Shown here: piece after piece, positions 12,037-23,421 of the stretch
Layout: every line of letters begins with the position of its first letter
Position numbering within the stretch: position 1 is the stretch's first letter
Origin: Culex pipiens pallens
Lineage: Eukaryota; Arthropoda; Insecta; Diptera; Culicidae
Reading direction: 5' to 3'
Length of the DNA stretch: 64,000 bases
NCBI RefSeq assembly: GCF_016801865.2
Contig: NC_068937.1
Coordinates: 133,072,455-133,136,454 of the forward strand
The notes under the pieces: generated by a model
What the model was told of the DNA's origin: nothing
What the model saw: only the letters and a program-made list of their open reading frames with translations
The model's database searches: none
Position numbers and translations under genes: made by a program

Positions 12037-12044
12037 ACGGAGGG

Positions 12045-12640
12045 GCAAAACAATAAAAAAAAATGAAATAACAAGCCCAGATTTCAACATTTGGTTGAAA
12101 AAAGTTTTTTTTAAATGCATTTTACACGCGTCCAGTTGCTTTCCAATCATAAGTTTTCAAAATATCGATGTTTTGACGGAATATTTCTTTTCTCAAAAAA
12201 AAATTTTTTTTTTGGTGTGGCTGTACATTGGTATTTCATGAAAATTTTAAATGTCTTCAAAGGAGTTCAAACATGCTAAATATGATTCGAAACGCAGGAA
12301 AGTACATTTAACTGGTTTTCGGTTGATTAAACTTTAATTTTCATTAAAATTTTAAAGTTTTTCGAAGAAAAATTTGTTTGCCCCCTGATTATTCAGGCCG
12401 GCTTCGAAGGGGAAGGAGGGGCGGGGGCGACATAAACTTTGAAAAATATTTGCAACGGCCTTAAACGTCGAAAGGATGAAAGGTCGAATGTGAAAAAATT
12501 AAACAAATAATTATAATTATAAACTTTTGAATAATTCTTGAAAAAAATATTTTCTTACAAAAAGCCTGATTTTTTCTGTTAGTTAATCCTTGGTTTATCC
12601 ACCTTTTTAGTGATGATCTTTTTTAAAAATAAACAGAATA
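12045..12640. repeat. Degenerate dispersed repeat
   Basis: Shares AAATGCATTTTACAC-like, GTTGATTAAAC-like and GCGACATAAACTTT / AATATTTGCA blocks with 15,530-15,880, in the same order. Looser similarity is visible near 1780-2060 in reverse and 21,880-21,920. There is no coding capacity and the family is not identified. Confidence 0.5.
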
Positions 12641-12654
12641 ACCTCCAAACCTTT

Positions 12655-13300
12655 TTTTGAGAAGATTTCCATTCTTTCATACAAGAGCAGTTCTTCCCAA
12701 ATAAGTTCGACTTCTAAAATATTTGTCAAGTCTTTGTTTTTTTTAACAACCTTTTTTTTGTCGTTATATTTTTGTGAGTTTTTCCATTCTTTCAAACATG
12801 AGCAGTTCTTTGAAAAAAAGTTCGTCTTCTAAAATATTTGAAACGTATATTATTATTTAAAAAAAAATTCTCGATTGTCACAATTTTTTTGTGAGTTTTT
12901 CCATTCTTTCAAACATGAGCTGTTCTTCCCAGAAAATGTTCGTCTTCTAAAATATTTTTTTATTTTTAAAAACAACATTTTCTTGTTTGTTGTAATATTT
13001 TTGTGAGTTTTTCCATTTTTTCAAACATGAGCGGTTCTTTGACAAAAAAGTTCGACTTTTGAAATATTTTGAAAGTTTATTTTTATTTTTTAAAACAACC
13101 TATTCTTGATTGTCAACATATTTTTGTGAGTTTTTCCATTCTTTCATACATGAGCAGTTCTTCCAAAAAAAGTTCGACTGATAAATTATTTTTTAAGTTT
13201 TTATTTTATTTTTAAAAACAACCTTCTTAAATATTTTGCAAGTTTTAATTTTATTTATAAAAATCGTTGGAATATTTAAGAGACTTTTACATTCTTTCAA
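12655..13300. repeat. Diverged ~115-bp tandem array
   Basis: TTCCATTCTTTCAAACATGA or a close variant recurs near 12,668, 12,781, 12,899, 13,011 and 13,134, with spacings of 112-123 bp. Each is followed by GAGCAGTTCTT, AAAGTTCG, CTTCTAAAATATTT and an AT-rich tail. A sixth partial copy may lie near 13,290. The core matches a single copy inside the hAT element at 4221-4241, so the array may have grown from such an element. Confidence 0.8.
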
Positions 13301-14880
13301 GTTTAAATTTAAATAGTTTCAAAAAAGTCTTGCTTTTTAATTATTTTTGCAAGTTATCTATACTTTTTCAATCTGAATCTGTTTACTGTTTACTTTCAAA
13401 AAGATTCATTATCGCAGTTGTAACAGCTCTAAATCGCTTCAATGACGATCATTTAATAGCTATAAATATTTATTTGCATGAATCTCTCTAACGATTTACA
13501 TTGCTCTCCCACATTTGAAGGTTGAGATTATATTTAACTTATTTTTTGATCAAGTCCAAAAAAATGTCCCGCATTTGAAAAAAACAGTCCAAAATACGAA
13601 CATTTATAAAAAAAATTTCAATTGATAAAAAAACATAACCTAAAAAAGGTTTTTTTCAATGTTTCTTCACTCATTCCTCACTTATTCCCCCCCTGAAAAA
13701 AACTCATTTCTTACAATCCCACATTATGGGACAAACTAAAAGTGTAATTTAAGCAGTGTCCCCAGGCGCCTCAGATGTCTCCGAGCTGTCCCACGAGCCG
13801 TCCTGTGTGACAAGGTGTCGCGACCTTTTTCCGTATTAGTGCCCCCGGGTGGGTCATCGTTTCCTTCCGCCGCCACACCTCCAAGGCAAGTGAAAAAGGC
13901 CGAATTTAATCTCGTTTTTATCGGTTATTCTGAGGAGGAGGAAAGGCTTCGATGATTGTATCTGGTTTCGTCGGCGTTTCAGCGTCTCGGGGTTTCGGTT
14001 TAATTTGGCCCTTGTCAACGCGTGTGCGCGGTGGCGCTTCTTCCGGCCTAATGGGGGATCGGTTTAACGGAGGGGGAGAAAAGTAGTTAAGAAAGGTCAT
14101 CGCGTGGAAATGTTAGACTTTTTTCTTGACCAAACTCCCCGGAGAAGATTTTTTTGCCCTGTTCGAATTTCGCCCCCACTAAGATGCCTTTTTTTTTGCT
14201 CTTCGGAAAGCTCGTAGTGTTGAGCAGTAAATTAACTTTTGTCCTTCGACCCTGACCATAGTCGTTCACACATGGGATGTCCGGTGACTAGGAGAAGATA
14301 GAGAGAGTGGAAAAAACCTTGATATTTTCATCCCACGTAACTGTAACTGGATTAAGGCCATTCGATGGATGATTTCTGGGAAAAGGACTCAATTAGTGCG
14401 ATGCGATGTGGTGGAAGATGGGATTTTATTTTATTTGAAAAGGGATTAAGGGATCGATTTTCATTAGAATGGTTCGAATTGGAATGGACGTATAAGACAG
14501 TTATTTAGGTAGAGTTTTCTGCAAAAAAATATCTTTTTAACGTTATCTAGAGGAAACAATGTTTTATTATCTAGATTTTAGAACATCCTTTAAAAAAAAA
14601 TTGTAATTGTGAGTTTCCTGACTGACAATATTATCAATAAAAATATTAGAAGTCATCGTCTCGTCAATTGTAAACAACTTGGACTGAATGTCTTTCAAAT
14701 GCATTTTTTTTTAAGCTTAGTTAATTCTTTATTGATACATTTTTTGAAATCGTTCGAAAAAAAAATCGTTTTATAAATTAATGAGGAGTATTTTTAGGTT
14801 ACATTTTAGAAAACACCGCAAAAATGTACTAAATGAATTTATTGAAATATTTCACAAAATTAAGTTCAAATTTCAAAAAA
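13300..14880. other. AT-rich DNA, then a GC-richer non-repetitive block
   Basis: To about 13,740 the sequence is AT-rich and featureless. 13,740-14,520 has higher GC with no repeats and a few short open frames on both strands, none with recognisable domains. The remainder is AT-rich. No gene can be supported. Confidence 0.45.
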
Positions 14881-15974
14881 AGACTTATTGGACCTCATGA
14901 CAAATCGAATGACACCGGATCCGAACAAAATCGGTGAAGTCTGTTCGAATAAAATAGAGTGACAAACAAAATGTATACGACCATGCACAATTCCACACAC
15001 AAACATTTGCACAGAATTTTTTTTCGAGTCGATAAGTATTCATGAAATTTGGTAAGGAGGCTTACTTACAGACGGAAATCTAACAATCATGAATGGAGAA
15101 GGGGAGGAAGGATGTGAATTCATTCGAAAGTTTGTAAAAAAGTTTAACTCACGTTTTCATGAAAATAAATATTTACCATTTTTCTAGATTTTTAAATAGG
15201 CAAGTTTTATTTCATCAAAAAGAATTAAATGGTATAAAATTAAAATTCTAGGAAAATATTACATATCTGGCACAAAGAATGATAAACTTTTAACTATGGC
15301 TAACACTTGAAAACTGGCAGTCACTGATTTATCTGGCAACCCTGAATCTAATGGACAAAAAATCGAAAGCTTTGAAACAAGTCATCATTTTGTTTTTTTA
15401 AAGATGGTCAGGTATCGATTATTTTTATAAGGCCGTTATAAATATTTTCAAAGTTTATGTCCCTTTGCCCTTGACCCTTTAGGGGTTTAAAAAATAATTC
15501 AATTAATAGAAAAAGTTTCATTATATTAATGAAAAAATTGATGTGAAATGCATTATACATCAGTACAGTTGTTTTACAATCGTTCGTTTTCAATAAATCT
15601 AAGTGTTGACGAAAAAAATATTTTTTACGACAAAAATGTTTTTTCGCCGTTTTGTAACGTTACAAATTTTTTTTTTTATTGTTTCAATTATGCTCAATGT
15701 GATTGAAAACGCTAGAAAATGCATTTTGTATTGTTTTCAGTTGATTGCACGTCTAATTTCATTGGAAGTATGATGTTAAAAAATATATTTTTGGGCCCTT
15801 GATTTTTTGAGCCAATATTGAAGAGGCGACATAAACTTTAAAAAATATTTGCAGCGACCTAAAGAAAACATAAAAAAATATATTTGTCGGAAGTTGTTTT
15901 AAACTCATGTTATCAGCAAACGTTATTTGATGACAAAACAAAATTGTGATGCTGAAGAATATAACATTTATAAC
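14880..15974. other. AT-rich DNA with dispersed repeat remnants
   Basis: Includes a second copy of the dispersed repeat of 12.1-12.5 kb at about 15,530-15,880. A TCTGGCAACCCTGA stretch near 15,330 resembles the right end of the hAT-like element at 8.8-12 kb. No coding region is seen. Confidence 0.45.
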
Positions 15975-16017
15975 AGCTATCGATTGTTAACAGAAATCCC
16001 AAGTTTGGTTCTGATTG

Positions 16018-16856
16018 GACCATTCCTCTATTTTTGGCACCGCCCTCTTTTTTGACGATTTTCTAAAAAACTTGTTTTTCTTTTAATCATAACTTTGCAA
16101 CTAATTGAGCAAAAGACTTTCTACAGATTGCATTTTATAGAAAATTGTCCAAGGAATTCGATAAAAATAAAATTTTAACTCTTAAATGCCCACTAATATT
16201 ATATTTTAACGTTTCAAGTATTAAAATTCAGTTTTGGCCAATTCCGTATATTTTTATTTGTTTTATTTTATCACCATCGTGTTCCCCGGACAATTTTACA
16301 TAATAATCAATGTATATCTCAAACTAAAATGAACTATTGGCGAGATACAGCGATATTACTGAAAAAAGTTTGATTTTGCGCTGCACTCTGTCCTATGAAT
16401 TCAAATCCGAAATAAGTTTCTCACATATAAAAATCGAACTATGCGGGATTCATCCCTTTTTTGTTGAAAAGTACACCATGTACTTCCGAGTGCTGCGCAA
16501 AACCAAACTTTTTTCAGTAAAATCGCTGTATCTCGCCAATAGTTCATTTTTGTTTGAGGTTTACATTGATTATTATGTAAAATTGTCCGGGGAACACGAT
16601 GGTGATAAAATAAAACAAAAAAAAATATACGGAATTGGCCAAAACTGAATTTTAATACTTAAAACGTTAACAACTAATACTAGTGGGCATTTAAGGGTTA
16701 AAATTTTAATTTTTTCGAATTCCTTGGACAATTTCCTATAAAATGCAACCTGTAGAAAGTCTTTTGTTCAAATAGTTGCAAAGTTATGATTAAAAGAAAA
16801 CAAAGTTTTAAGAAAATCGTCAAAAAAGAGGGCGGTGCCAAAAATAGAGGGATGGT
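16018..16856. repeat. Nested foldback in left arm
   Basis: Left GACCATTCCTCTATTTTTGG pairs with right CCAAAAATAGAGGGATGGTC. The arms meet near 16,435 and pair almost throughout. The empty site survives in the outer right arm as GATTGGACCATCACGGCG (plus-strand equivalent near 19,240), so this foldback inserted after the outer one formed. The 103-codon frame inside is arm sequence, not a gene. Confidence 0.85.
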
Positions 16857-18161
16857 CACGGCGTGTTTTCTGGGCAACCTTAAGGAGAAAAAATAGTCAT
16901 CACTACTTTCAAATGTGTCTTATAGGAAATTTTCTCAGCTTTCCAATGCTTCTAAGAGCGAAATGTTTCATCGGGAAATTTCTGAGATATCTCTATTTTA
17001 AGTTTTTTTCTTTTAAAATCCTTGATTATTAATTGGACACTTTTAAATAACAGTCCAGGAAACTTGTCAAATGATGTGTTTCATGTATCTTTTACTCATC
17101 AAAATGTGCAGAATAAGACAAGAAACAACTTTGTAGAAGGTTGCAAACCGCTAAACATTTTGAAAATTAAGTTTTAACTGAATTTTTGAATATGTGGGAT
17201 TTATTCAAATACTAAAATAATAAAATCGTATTGAAATATTATTTTTACAAGAACAAATAGATTATTACATAATTGTTGTGTACAAATTACACCGGTCTGC
17301 TCTGATTCAGCTTGGAATTAGCTGATACAACCGACATTTCTACAGGTTTGAGATTGATAGGGTATTACAAGATTTTTATGAATAAATATAAAAAACGAAA
17401 CTATTGGCACTACGCCCCCCGGGGCATGGCCTTCCTCTAACGTGGGATTTCTGCTCCAGCGCCTCTGACGAGACAGGAGAAACCGGGACCGACGTTTTAC
17501 TTCACCATCCGATAGAAGCTCAGTGGATAAGGCGGGATAATATAAATGTTTCCTTAATCAAACACTAACCAGTTGCATGGATACAAAACATGTTTAATAT
17601 TAGAAAATAAACTGCAAATTACTGTAGCGAGCTTTAGGAGAAATACTTTTCATTAGTATGAAATGATTGTTTTAGTTTATTTTGTATTAAATGATTAAAA
17701 GATTAGCAATATTTTAGAAGTTTATAAGACTCTCATCTATAAAAAAAATATATATATTTCTTGATTTTTTTTCAAATATTTTGGAAAGAAAGTTTCTGTT
17801 TGTTTTTTTTTTGTTAAAATATTATTTAATTTTTGTTCAAACAAAAAAAAAAATGTTTGTGACGGTGTTTTCAGCATTCTGAATTGGAAGACTCGAGTTT
17901 TATTGCTACTTTTAAGTGCATTTTCAACAGAAAACATTTTATAAAATTTTATTTTTATTTTATGCTCATGAATATATGACTTTTGAAGCTTTCTACAGTA
18001 ATATGTTGTTTATTTTCGATTTCAAATCATATTTGTATTTATGTTCCAGGTTAATGTTTGCTTAAGAAAATATCAAATTTATTCATTGAAATTCAATAAT
18101 ACCATTAACAATCACAAACCTACCAAAGTTTCGGTTGAACAAGCTAAATCAGAGTAGACAC

Positions 18162-18806
18162 CCCAAGTAACATTTTTTGTTGCGGATCCTTAAATGCAAC
18201 TATTTCGTAACACCCAAAATGTGCTATCACAACATAGTTAGAACACTCGTGGTGCCCTAAAAAGCGCACGAAAATTTTGTGTTGGCAACATTTGGCCGCT
18301 TGTTTCAACTTTGTTACGACGAAGTTCCAGAAACAATTTGTTTGTCTAAATATGTCGGTAAAGTAGATTGTTGTGTTGTCATGATGTTGCCATTATGTTG
18401 TCGTTAACAAAAAAAAATCTTTTTAAACAAAAAAAACTAAAGTGTCCCTGTTAGGATTCTGGACTGGTACCTTCAGATCTTCACACCTTGCCTCTACCAC
18501 TGAGCCACGGATGAATTGATGAAAGGGTAAATGTATGGGCTGAACTGTATCTAAGGATTTTTGATTTCAATATTATTGTTAGCACACAAATCGGGCTAAG
18601 TCACATGTTGCAACAATGGAACCAATAAGTTTTCGATATGTTACGATTACAAAACGAAATGGATTGTTTGCAAAGTTGTTTTCAATTCGAAACGTTTGCA
18701 ACATTGCACCGTATTGTTGCTAAAATGTCATTTATATGTTTCTACAGCAAAACAAAACAAAAACTGGACTTAGTCAAATTTATCATGTTGCCAAATGCTA
18801 CTTGGG
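18162..18806. mobile_element. TIR element with CCCAAGTA ends
   Basis: CCCAAGTAACAT at the left and ATGCTACTTGGG at the right are inverted with one mismatch. Internally it has a minus-strand tRNA-like segment (18,454-18,510) and no transposase. The same left end, TCCCAAGTAACATT, also begins the 9-bp minisatellite at 37.8 kb. Confidence 0.65.
18454..18510 (-). other. tRNA-derived segment (A and B box-like)
   Basis: On the minus strand an exact pol III A box, TGGCTCAGTGG (18,497-18,507), is followed at tRNA-like distance by AGTCCAGAATCC, close to the B box GGTTCGAATCC with a substitution and an extra base. The flanks do not form an acceptor stem that I can see. It is therefore a SINE-head-like relic inside a TIR element and not a working tRNA gene. 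Confidence 0.5.
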
Positions 18807-19291
18807 ACGTGTTATTTGTACACAAAAAAAATGTAATTATCAAATAATTCTTGTACAAAATATATTTTTACACGGTTTTATGATTTTAATTTCTGAATAA
18901 ATCCCATATATTCAAAAACTTAGACAAAACATAATTTTCAAAATGTTTAGCGGTTTGCAACCTTCTACAAAGTTGTTTCTTGTCTTATTCTGCACATTTT
19001 GATGAGTAAAAGACACATGAAACACATCATTTGACAAGTTTCCTGGACTGTTATTTAAAAGTTTTCAATAAATAATAAAGGAATTTAAAACCAAAAAACA
19101 TAAAATAGAGATATCTCAGAAATTTCCCGATGAAACATTTCGCTCTTAGAAGCATTGGAAAACTGAGAAAATTTCCTATAAGACACATTTGAAAGTAGCG
19201 ATGACTATTTTTTCCTGATAAGGTTGTTCTAGAAAACACGCCGTGATGGTCCAATCATCACCAAACTTGGGATTTCTGTTAACTATCGATA

Positions 19292-21984
19292 GATGAACGT
19301 TCCCTCCAAGTTTGGCCCAAATCGGTGAAGGTCGAGTCCAAAAGTGTACTCAGTTGACCTGTAATGACCCATACGTAAAACATGCAAAAAAAAACTACTT
19401 GTTATTGTTTTAATTCAAGCAGATCTTAAACAATTTGGAAACAGAATGTTTTTTGGGATTTTTACTTTAATTTTAATAAAATTGATATTAAAATATTCAG
19501 AGTTGTGCAGGCTGTACTCGACAACAAATTTAGAAATCAAAATAAAACATTCCAAATATGATTTCAATGAGTAATCTTTGAAATCTTAATCTTTTAGGAA
19601 AACAGCAGATCAATTAAATTAAAAAAGATTTTTTAATGCTTTATGTCAACTTTTGCACCCATGTAAAATAAAAAAAAATTGAAATTGAAACAAATTAAAG
19701 CTGATTTATCAAATTTATTTTCAATACGTGTTTTAATTTTTTTTCTTCACTTAGATTTCCATTTTTTTCTAATTAAAATCTTTAAAGCTTCTCTGAGATA
19801 ATAAAAGTTTTACTTTTTTCAAGCCATGTAATATGACTTAGTTTTTCGCGAGTTTTTTTCCTACTGTACTTAGATATTTTGAAAACTAATGATTGCAAAA
19901 CAATAGAGCTGGTATATTTGTATGGTATATATGGTATTTTTAACTTCACAAAAATATTGCATAGTTCATCATTATATTGATTTGATTTTTGCTTTTTTGA
20001 ATTATTTATGGATATTTTGATGCTTCAAATAAATAGAAGAATCAGTAAGCAATTTAGAAAATTTTCGCGTACGTACCAATATACCATTGAAAACCGAAAA
20101 GCTCTTAAGAGACTATCCAAAAGGCATCAAAAAGCATCCTCCCAGTCAGAACCCAGACACCCTCCCCTCAAAAGGACACCCCAGGAAAAAGGACGGAAAA
20201 AAGTGTTTTCCTAGCACTCGAAATTAAATGATAATCAAATAAGCGCGCCAAACGGATGCGGCCGTCGCCGCCCGGGTCCGGTCACAGCCTGCTGCCACCG
20301 ACGTTCAGGAAAAGGGGGAAAAACACGAAACGAACGATTTCCCGGGAAAACAGCCGGTGGCAAAATTAAGCATCGGAGACCCCTTCCGAATGATATAATC
20401 GTTGTCGTCGTGATGATTTTTTCTTCGTCTTCGTCTTGTTTTCCCTCGTCCGCCCCCCGTCTGTCGAGGCAGTGATTTTCTCATTTTCGGACCCCGTGAT
20501 TTGTCTGTCTGTCTGAGGATTCCTCAGGCCTTTCCTCCCAGCTTTCCATGGAAAACGACGCGGTTTTTGCGGGAAAAGCGAAAGGATTAATGTGAGAGTG
20601 TTTTTTTTGCGGATGTCCGCTTCCCGGAAAGAAGCAGCAAAAAAATGAGCGAAAATTAGGAACAAGATTTCCCGGCGGGGACGTTCCGGATGAATATCTT
20701 GCTATGGGTGCGGGCAACGGAAAAGGGAAGTAGTTTTTCTGTTACATTTTTTTTGTTCTTCTCGCTGACCAAAAGTAACCCCCAAAAAAATCTGATAGCG
20801 GTTTGCCGAACCATTAATTTGGGATAGTGAGTGGCATTTTCGAGCGAAAGTTACTACAGAATTTGTGGGGGATGCTTTCTCAGCAGGAACAGAAAGTTAG
20901 AGTTTGTTTAGTCATCCTTAACAACATGATTAACAAGCGCGAGAGAAAAGGGCGACTGTGAAAGTTTTCCAGATTAATCTAACTGATAATTGGTTAAAAA
21001 GATAGGGAGAATAAGATTTCCAATATTGAGAAAAAACTGATGGTAGTAGGGGAACGAATTGTGGTTCCATCGGGCATCTTATGTTGGCTTTTAGAACTTT
21101 GTTGTTAGATTACAGCTTTTGAAAAGCAATTACAGCTGAAATCGAGATATAAAATGGAAGTGCGCCAACAGAATGATTCTATTTTTTTCAAAATGCTTTG
21201 TTGAAATAGTGAAAATTCCCATTATGGAAATAGGTCGTATCCTTAACCTGTCAAACATACGACAATATGATGCGGTATTAGCCCTCACATTGCTTCCAAC
21301 ATTTTTGTTAACCCCCTAATGCCCAATTTTTTATTCAAGAATTTTAGTTTTCCCGTTTTCAAGAAAGTAATTTTGAGCTCCTACTTTTCTACGAAAAACT
21401 TTACCTCTCTTGTGTTTTTGTTTTTCTTGCTTCATTTTTAATATTTTTATTTGCACTTATCATGTTAAGTTGAGGTTTGTTTTTGATAGTGGTAGCTTAT
21501 GCTACCACCTCATATCACCTTTTGCTTTACTAGTTTTTTCTTGTTTTTAAGTCACTTTTTAAAATTTTGGCTTGTTTTTCACATTTTCTATTTAACTTAA
21601 TTTCTCTTTTTATATATGTATCAGCTTACTGTAACTGCTAACAATTGAGTCATAGTGCACACGTTCTTTTTAACAAAGTATTGTTTTTTTTTGCAAAAAC
21701 AGTATTTGTTGAAAAAAATGAAAAAAATACTATTTTTCAAAAGAAAAAAATTGATTTGAAGTTGACTTGAAATTGAACATTTTTTTTTCTTTTGTGAGTG
21801 ATAACCAGGTTATTTTCTTATAGAAGGGCATTTTTTAATATTTCAATTTTTTAGTTTTGGAATTTAGTATGTTTTTTTTTTAAGTTTTGAAAAATATTTG
21901 CTACGGCCTTGCTCTTGCTCCTACTTATTCCTATGAAAAAAAACTCCTGTGGAGTGGAAAGGAAACTTCTTATTAGAAATTCGA
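19292..21984. other. Intergenic DNA with one GC-richer block
   Basis: AT-rich to about 20,050. 20,050-21,060 is GC-richer and non-repetitive with overlapping short open frames on both strands and no recognisable domain. 21,060-21,984 is AT-rich. A fragment near 21,880-21,920 resembles the dispersed repeat at 12.4 kb. No gene can be supported. Confidence 0.45.
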
Positions 21985-22357
21985 TAAGGCGTCATCCATA
22001 AAGTATGTCACGCAAAAATCGGCCAAAATTAAATCCCCCCTCTCCCCCTTATGTCACACTTTGTCACACAAGGTTGAACCCTCCCCCCCCACCCCCCTCA
22101 AAAAGTTTCCCCCCTTGTTTTCGATGGGATTTTTATAGTTTTTATATCTTAAAAACTATCATAGTTTTGGTATTTTTGTCAATTTTAGTATAAAAAAAGT
22201 CTAATTATTAATTAAAAAAAAACATTGCGATTTAAAAAATAGTTTTGTATCTTTTAAAAATTAGAAGACCTGGTATAACATTCAAGTATTAAAAAATCTT
22301 GAATACTGTTTTTCACAGCTTTGTATCTAATAAGTTCAAACCATTTATAGCAGTTTT

Positions 22358-22974
22358 GCCTTCCTCACTGAGGTAAGGCTATAATCCTGCTCTAAAAATG
22401 AACCTTGTATAAAAACGTCGTAGACCCACCTTCATGTATACATATCGACTCAGAATCGAAAACTGAACAAATGTCTGTGTGTATGTGTGTGTGTGTGTGT
22501 ATGTATGTATGTGACCAACAAACTAGCTCATGTTTCTCGGCACTGGCTGAACCGATTTGGATCGGGTCCTGTTGCATTCAACTTGGTTTAGGGTCCCATA
22601 GATCGAGTTTTATACAGATTGAAGTTTCGATAAGTAGTTCAAAAGTTATGTATAGAAATTTGTTTTCACATATATCCGGATCTCGCTTAAATGTATGTAA
22701 ACTATGTCCTGGTCTATCATCCGACCCATCGTCAGTTAGGTTATCAAAAGACCTTTCCAACGAGTCCAAAACATTGAAAATCTGGCAACCCTGTCTCGAG
22801 ATATGGCCACTTAAGTGCTATTGATGTACTTTTTGGAAGCTGGATCTCACTTGAATGTATGTAAACTATGTCCGGATGCACCATCCGACCCATCGTTAGT
22901 TAGGGTTAAAAAATAGATGAAATTTGTGTACAACCCCATCATATCAGCCATTGTTGGTAGTGAGTGAGGAAGGC
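22358..22974. mobile_element. Nested repeat with GCCTTCCTCACT ends
   Basis: Starts GCCTTCCTCACT, which also forms a hairpin with the following GAGGTAAGG, and ends AGTGAGGAAGGC. It contains a TG/TATG microsatellite and two diverged copies of a block with GAATGTATGTAAACTATGTCC and CATCCGACCCATCGT (near 22,690 and 22,850). From memory this is an abundant culicine repeat type; I cannot name its class. The open frames across it are not genes. Confidence 0.65.
22474..22513. repeat. TG/TATG microsatellite
   Basis: Alternating TG dinucleotides followed by TATG tetranucleotides, within the nested repeat. Confidence 0.9.
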
Positions 22975-23421
22975 TCCAACCACATAGGTGGATTAAGTTA
23001 GTTTTCTTATGAACACCCTGCTTTCAAAGCATTTATTTTTATTGAGCAAGAATGTGCAAAATATATAAGTTTCAGCTGAATAAAATATTATGAGACTATA
23101 AAAAACATATAATGTGATACTTCAGAATAATAGTAAGCAAACAATTTTAGAAAAGAGGATAAAATTTAATTGGGTACATTTCGAATAAATATTATGCAAT
23201 CATAAAAAAAACCTAGCGTGACGTCACAGTCTCACAAACCCCCCTGCGTCACATCTTGTCACACCTACGGTACCCCCCCCCCCCCTAAGTGCGTACGTAC
23301 TTTATGGATGACGCCTTATACCTTATTTTCCTAAGGAACTATATTGCTAAATAGTTTGGTAACTATCATTAATTTACCCCCAACTCTCCACTTCTACTGT
23401 TGATCATCATGATTTTGCAGT

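Larger units (their letters stand above)
15975..19291. repeat. Composite foldback element (~3.3 kb)
   Basis: The outer arms pair: GTTAACAGAAATCCCAAG near 15,987 matches CTTGGGATTTCTGTTAAC near 19,265. The arm from 16,857 to about 17,165 matches 18,930-19,250 in reverse. The left arm is interrupted by a second foldback at 16,018-16,856 and the centre holds a TIR element at 18,162-18,806. The uninterrupted right arm shows the pre-insertion sequence. There is no protein-coding content. Confidence 0.85.
21987..23316. mobile_element. TA-flanked MITE with AGGCGTCATCC ends
   Basis: AGGCGTCATCCATAAAG at the left and CTTTATGGATGACGCCT at the right are exact inverted copies, flanked by TA on both sides. 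C-runs and GTCACA motifs lie just inside each end. A separate repeat (22,358-22,974) is nested within it. A fragment of one end recurs at about 34,296-34,370. It has no transposase. Confidence 0.85.

Noticed and set aside
16337..16648. 103-codon frame as a gene
   Set aside because: It spans the centre of a foldback and is composed of the two arms.
18454..18510. Functional tRNA gene
   Set aside because: The A box is good but the B box has an extra base, and I could not form an acceptor stem or a clear anticodon arm.
20008..20665. Overlapping 68-99 codon frames near 20 kb
   Set aside because: They lie on both strands of the same GC-richer block without domain, splice or start support.
22405..22824. 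139-codon frame as a gene
   Set aside because: It lies in an interspersed repeat, is open on the opposite strand too, and crosses a TG microsatellite.
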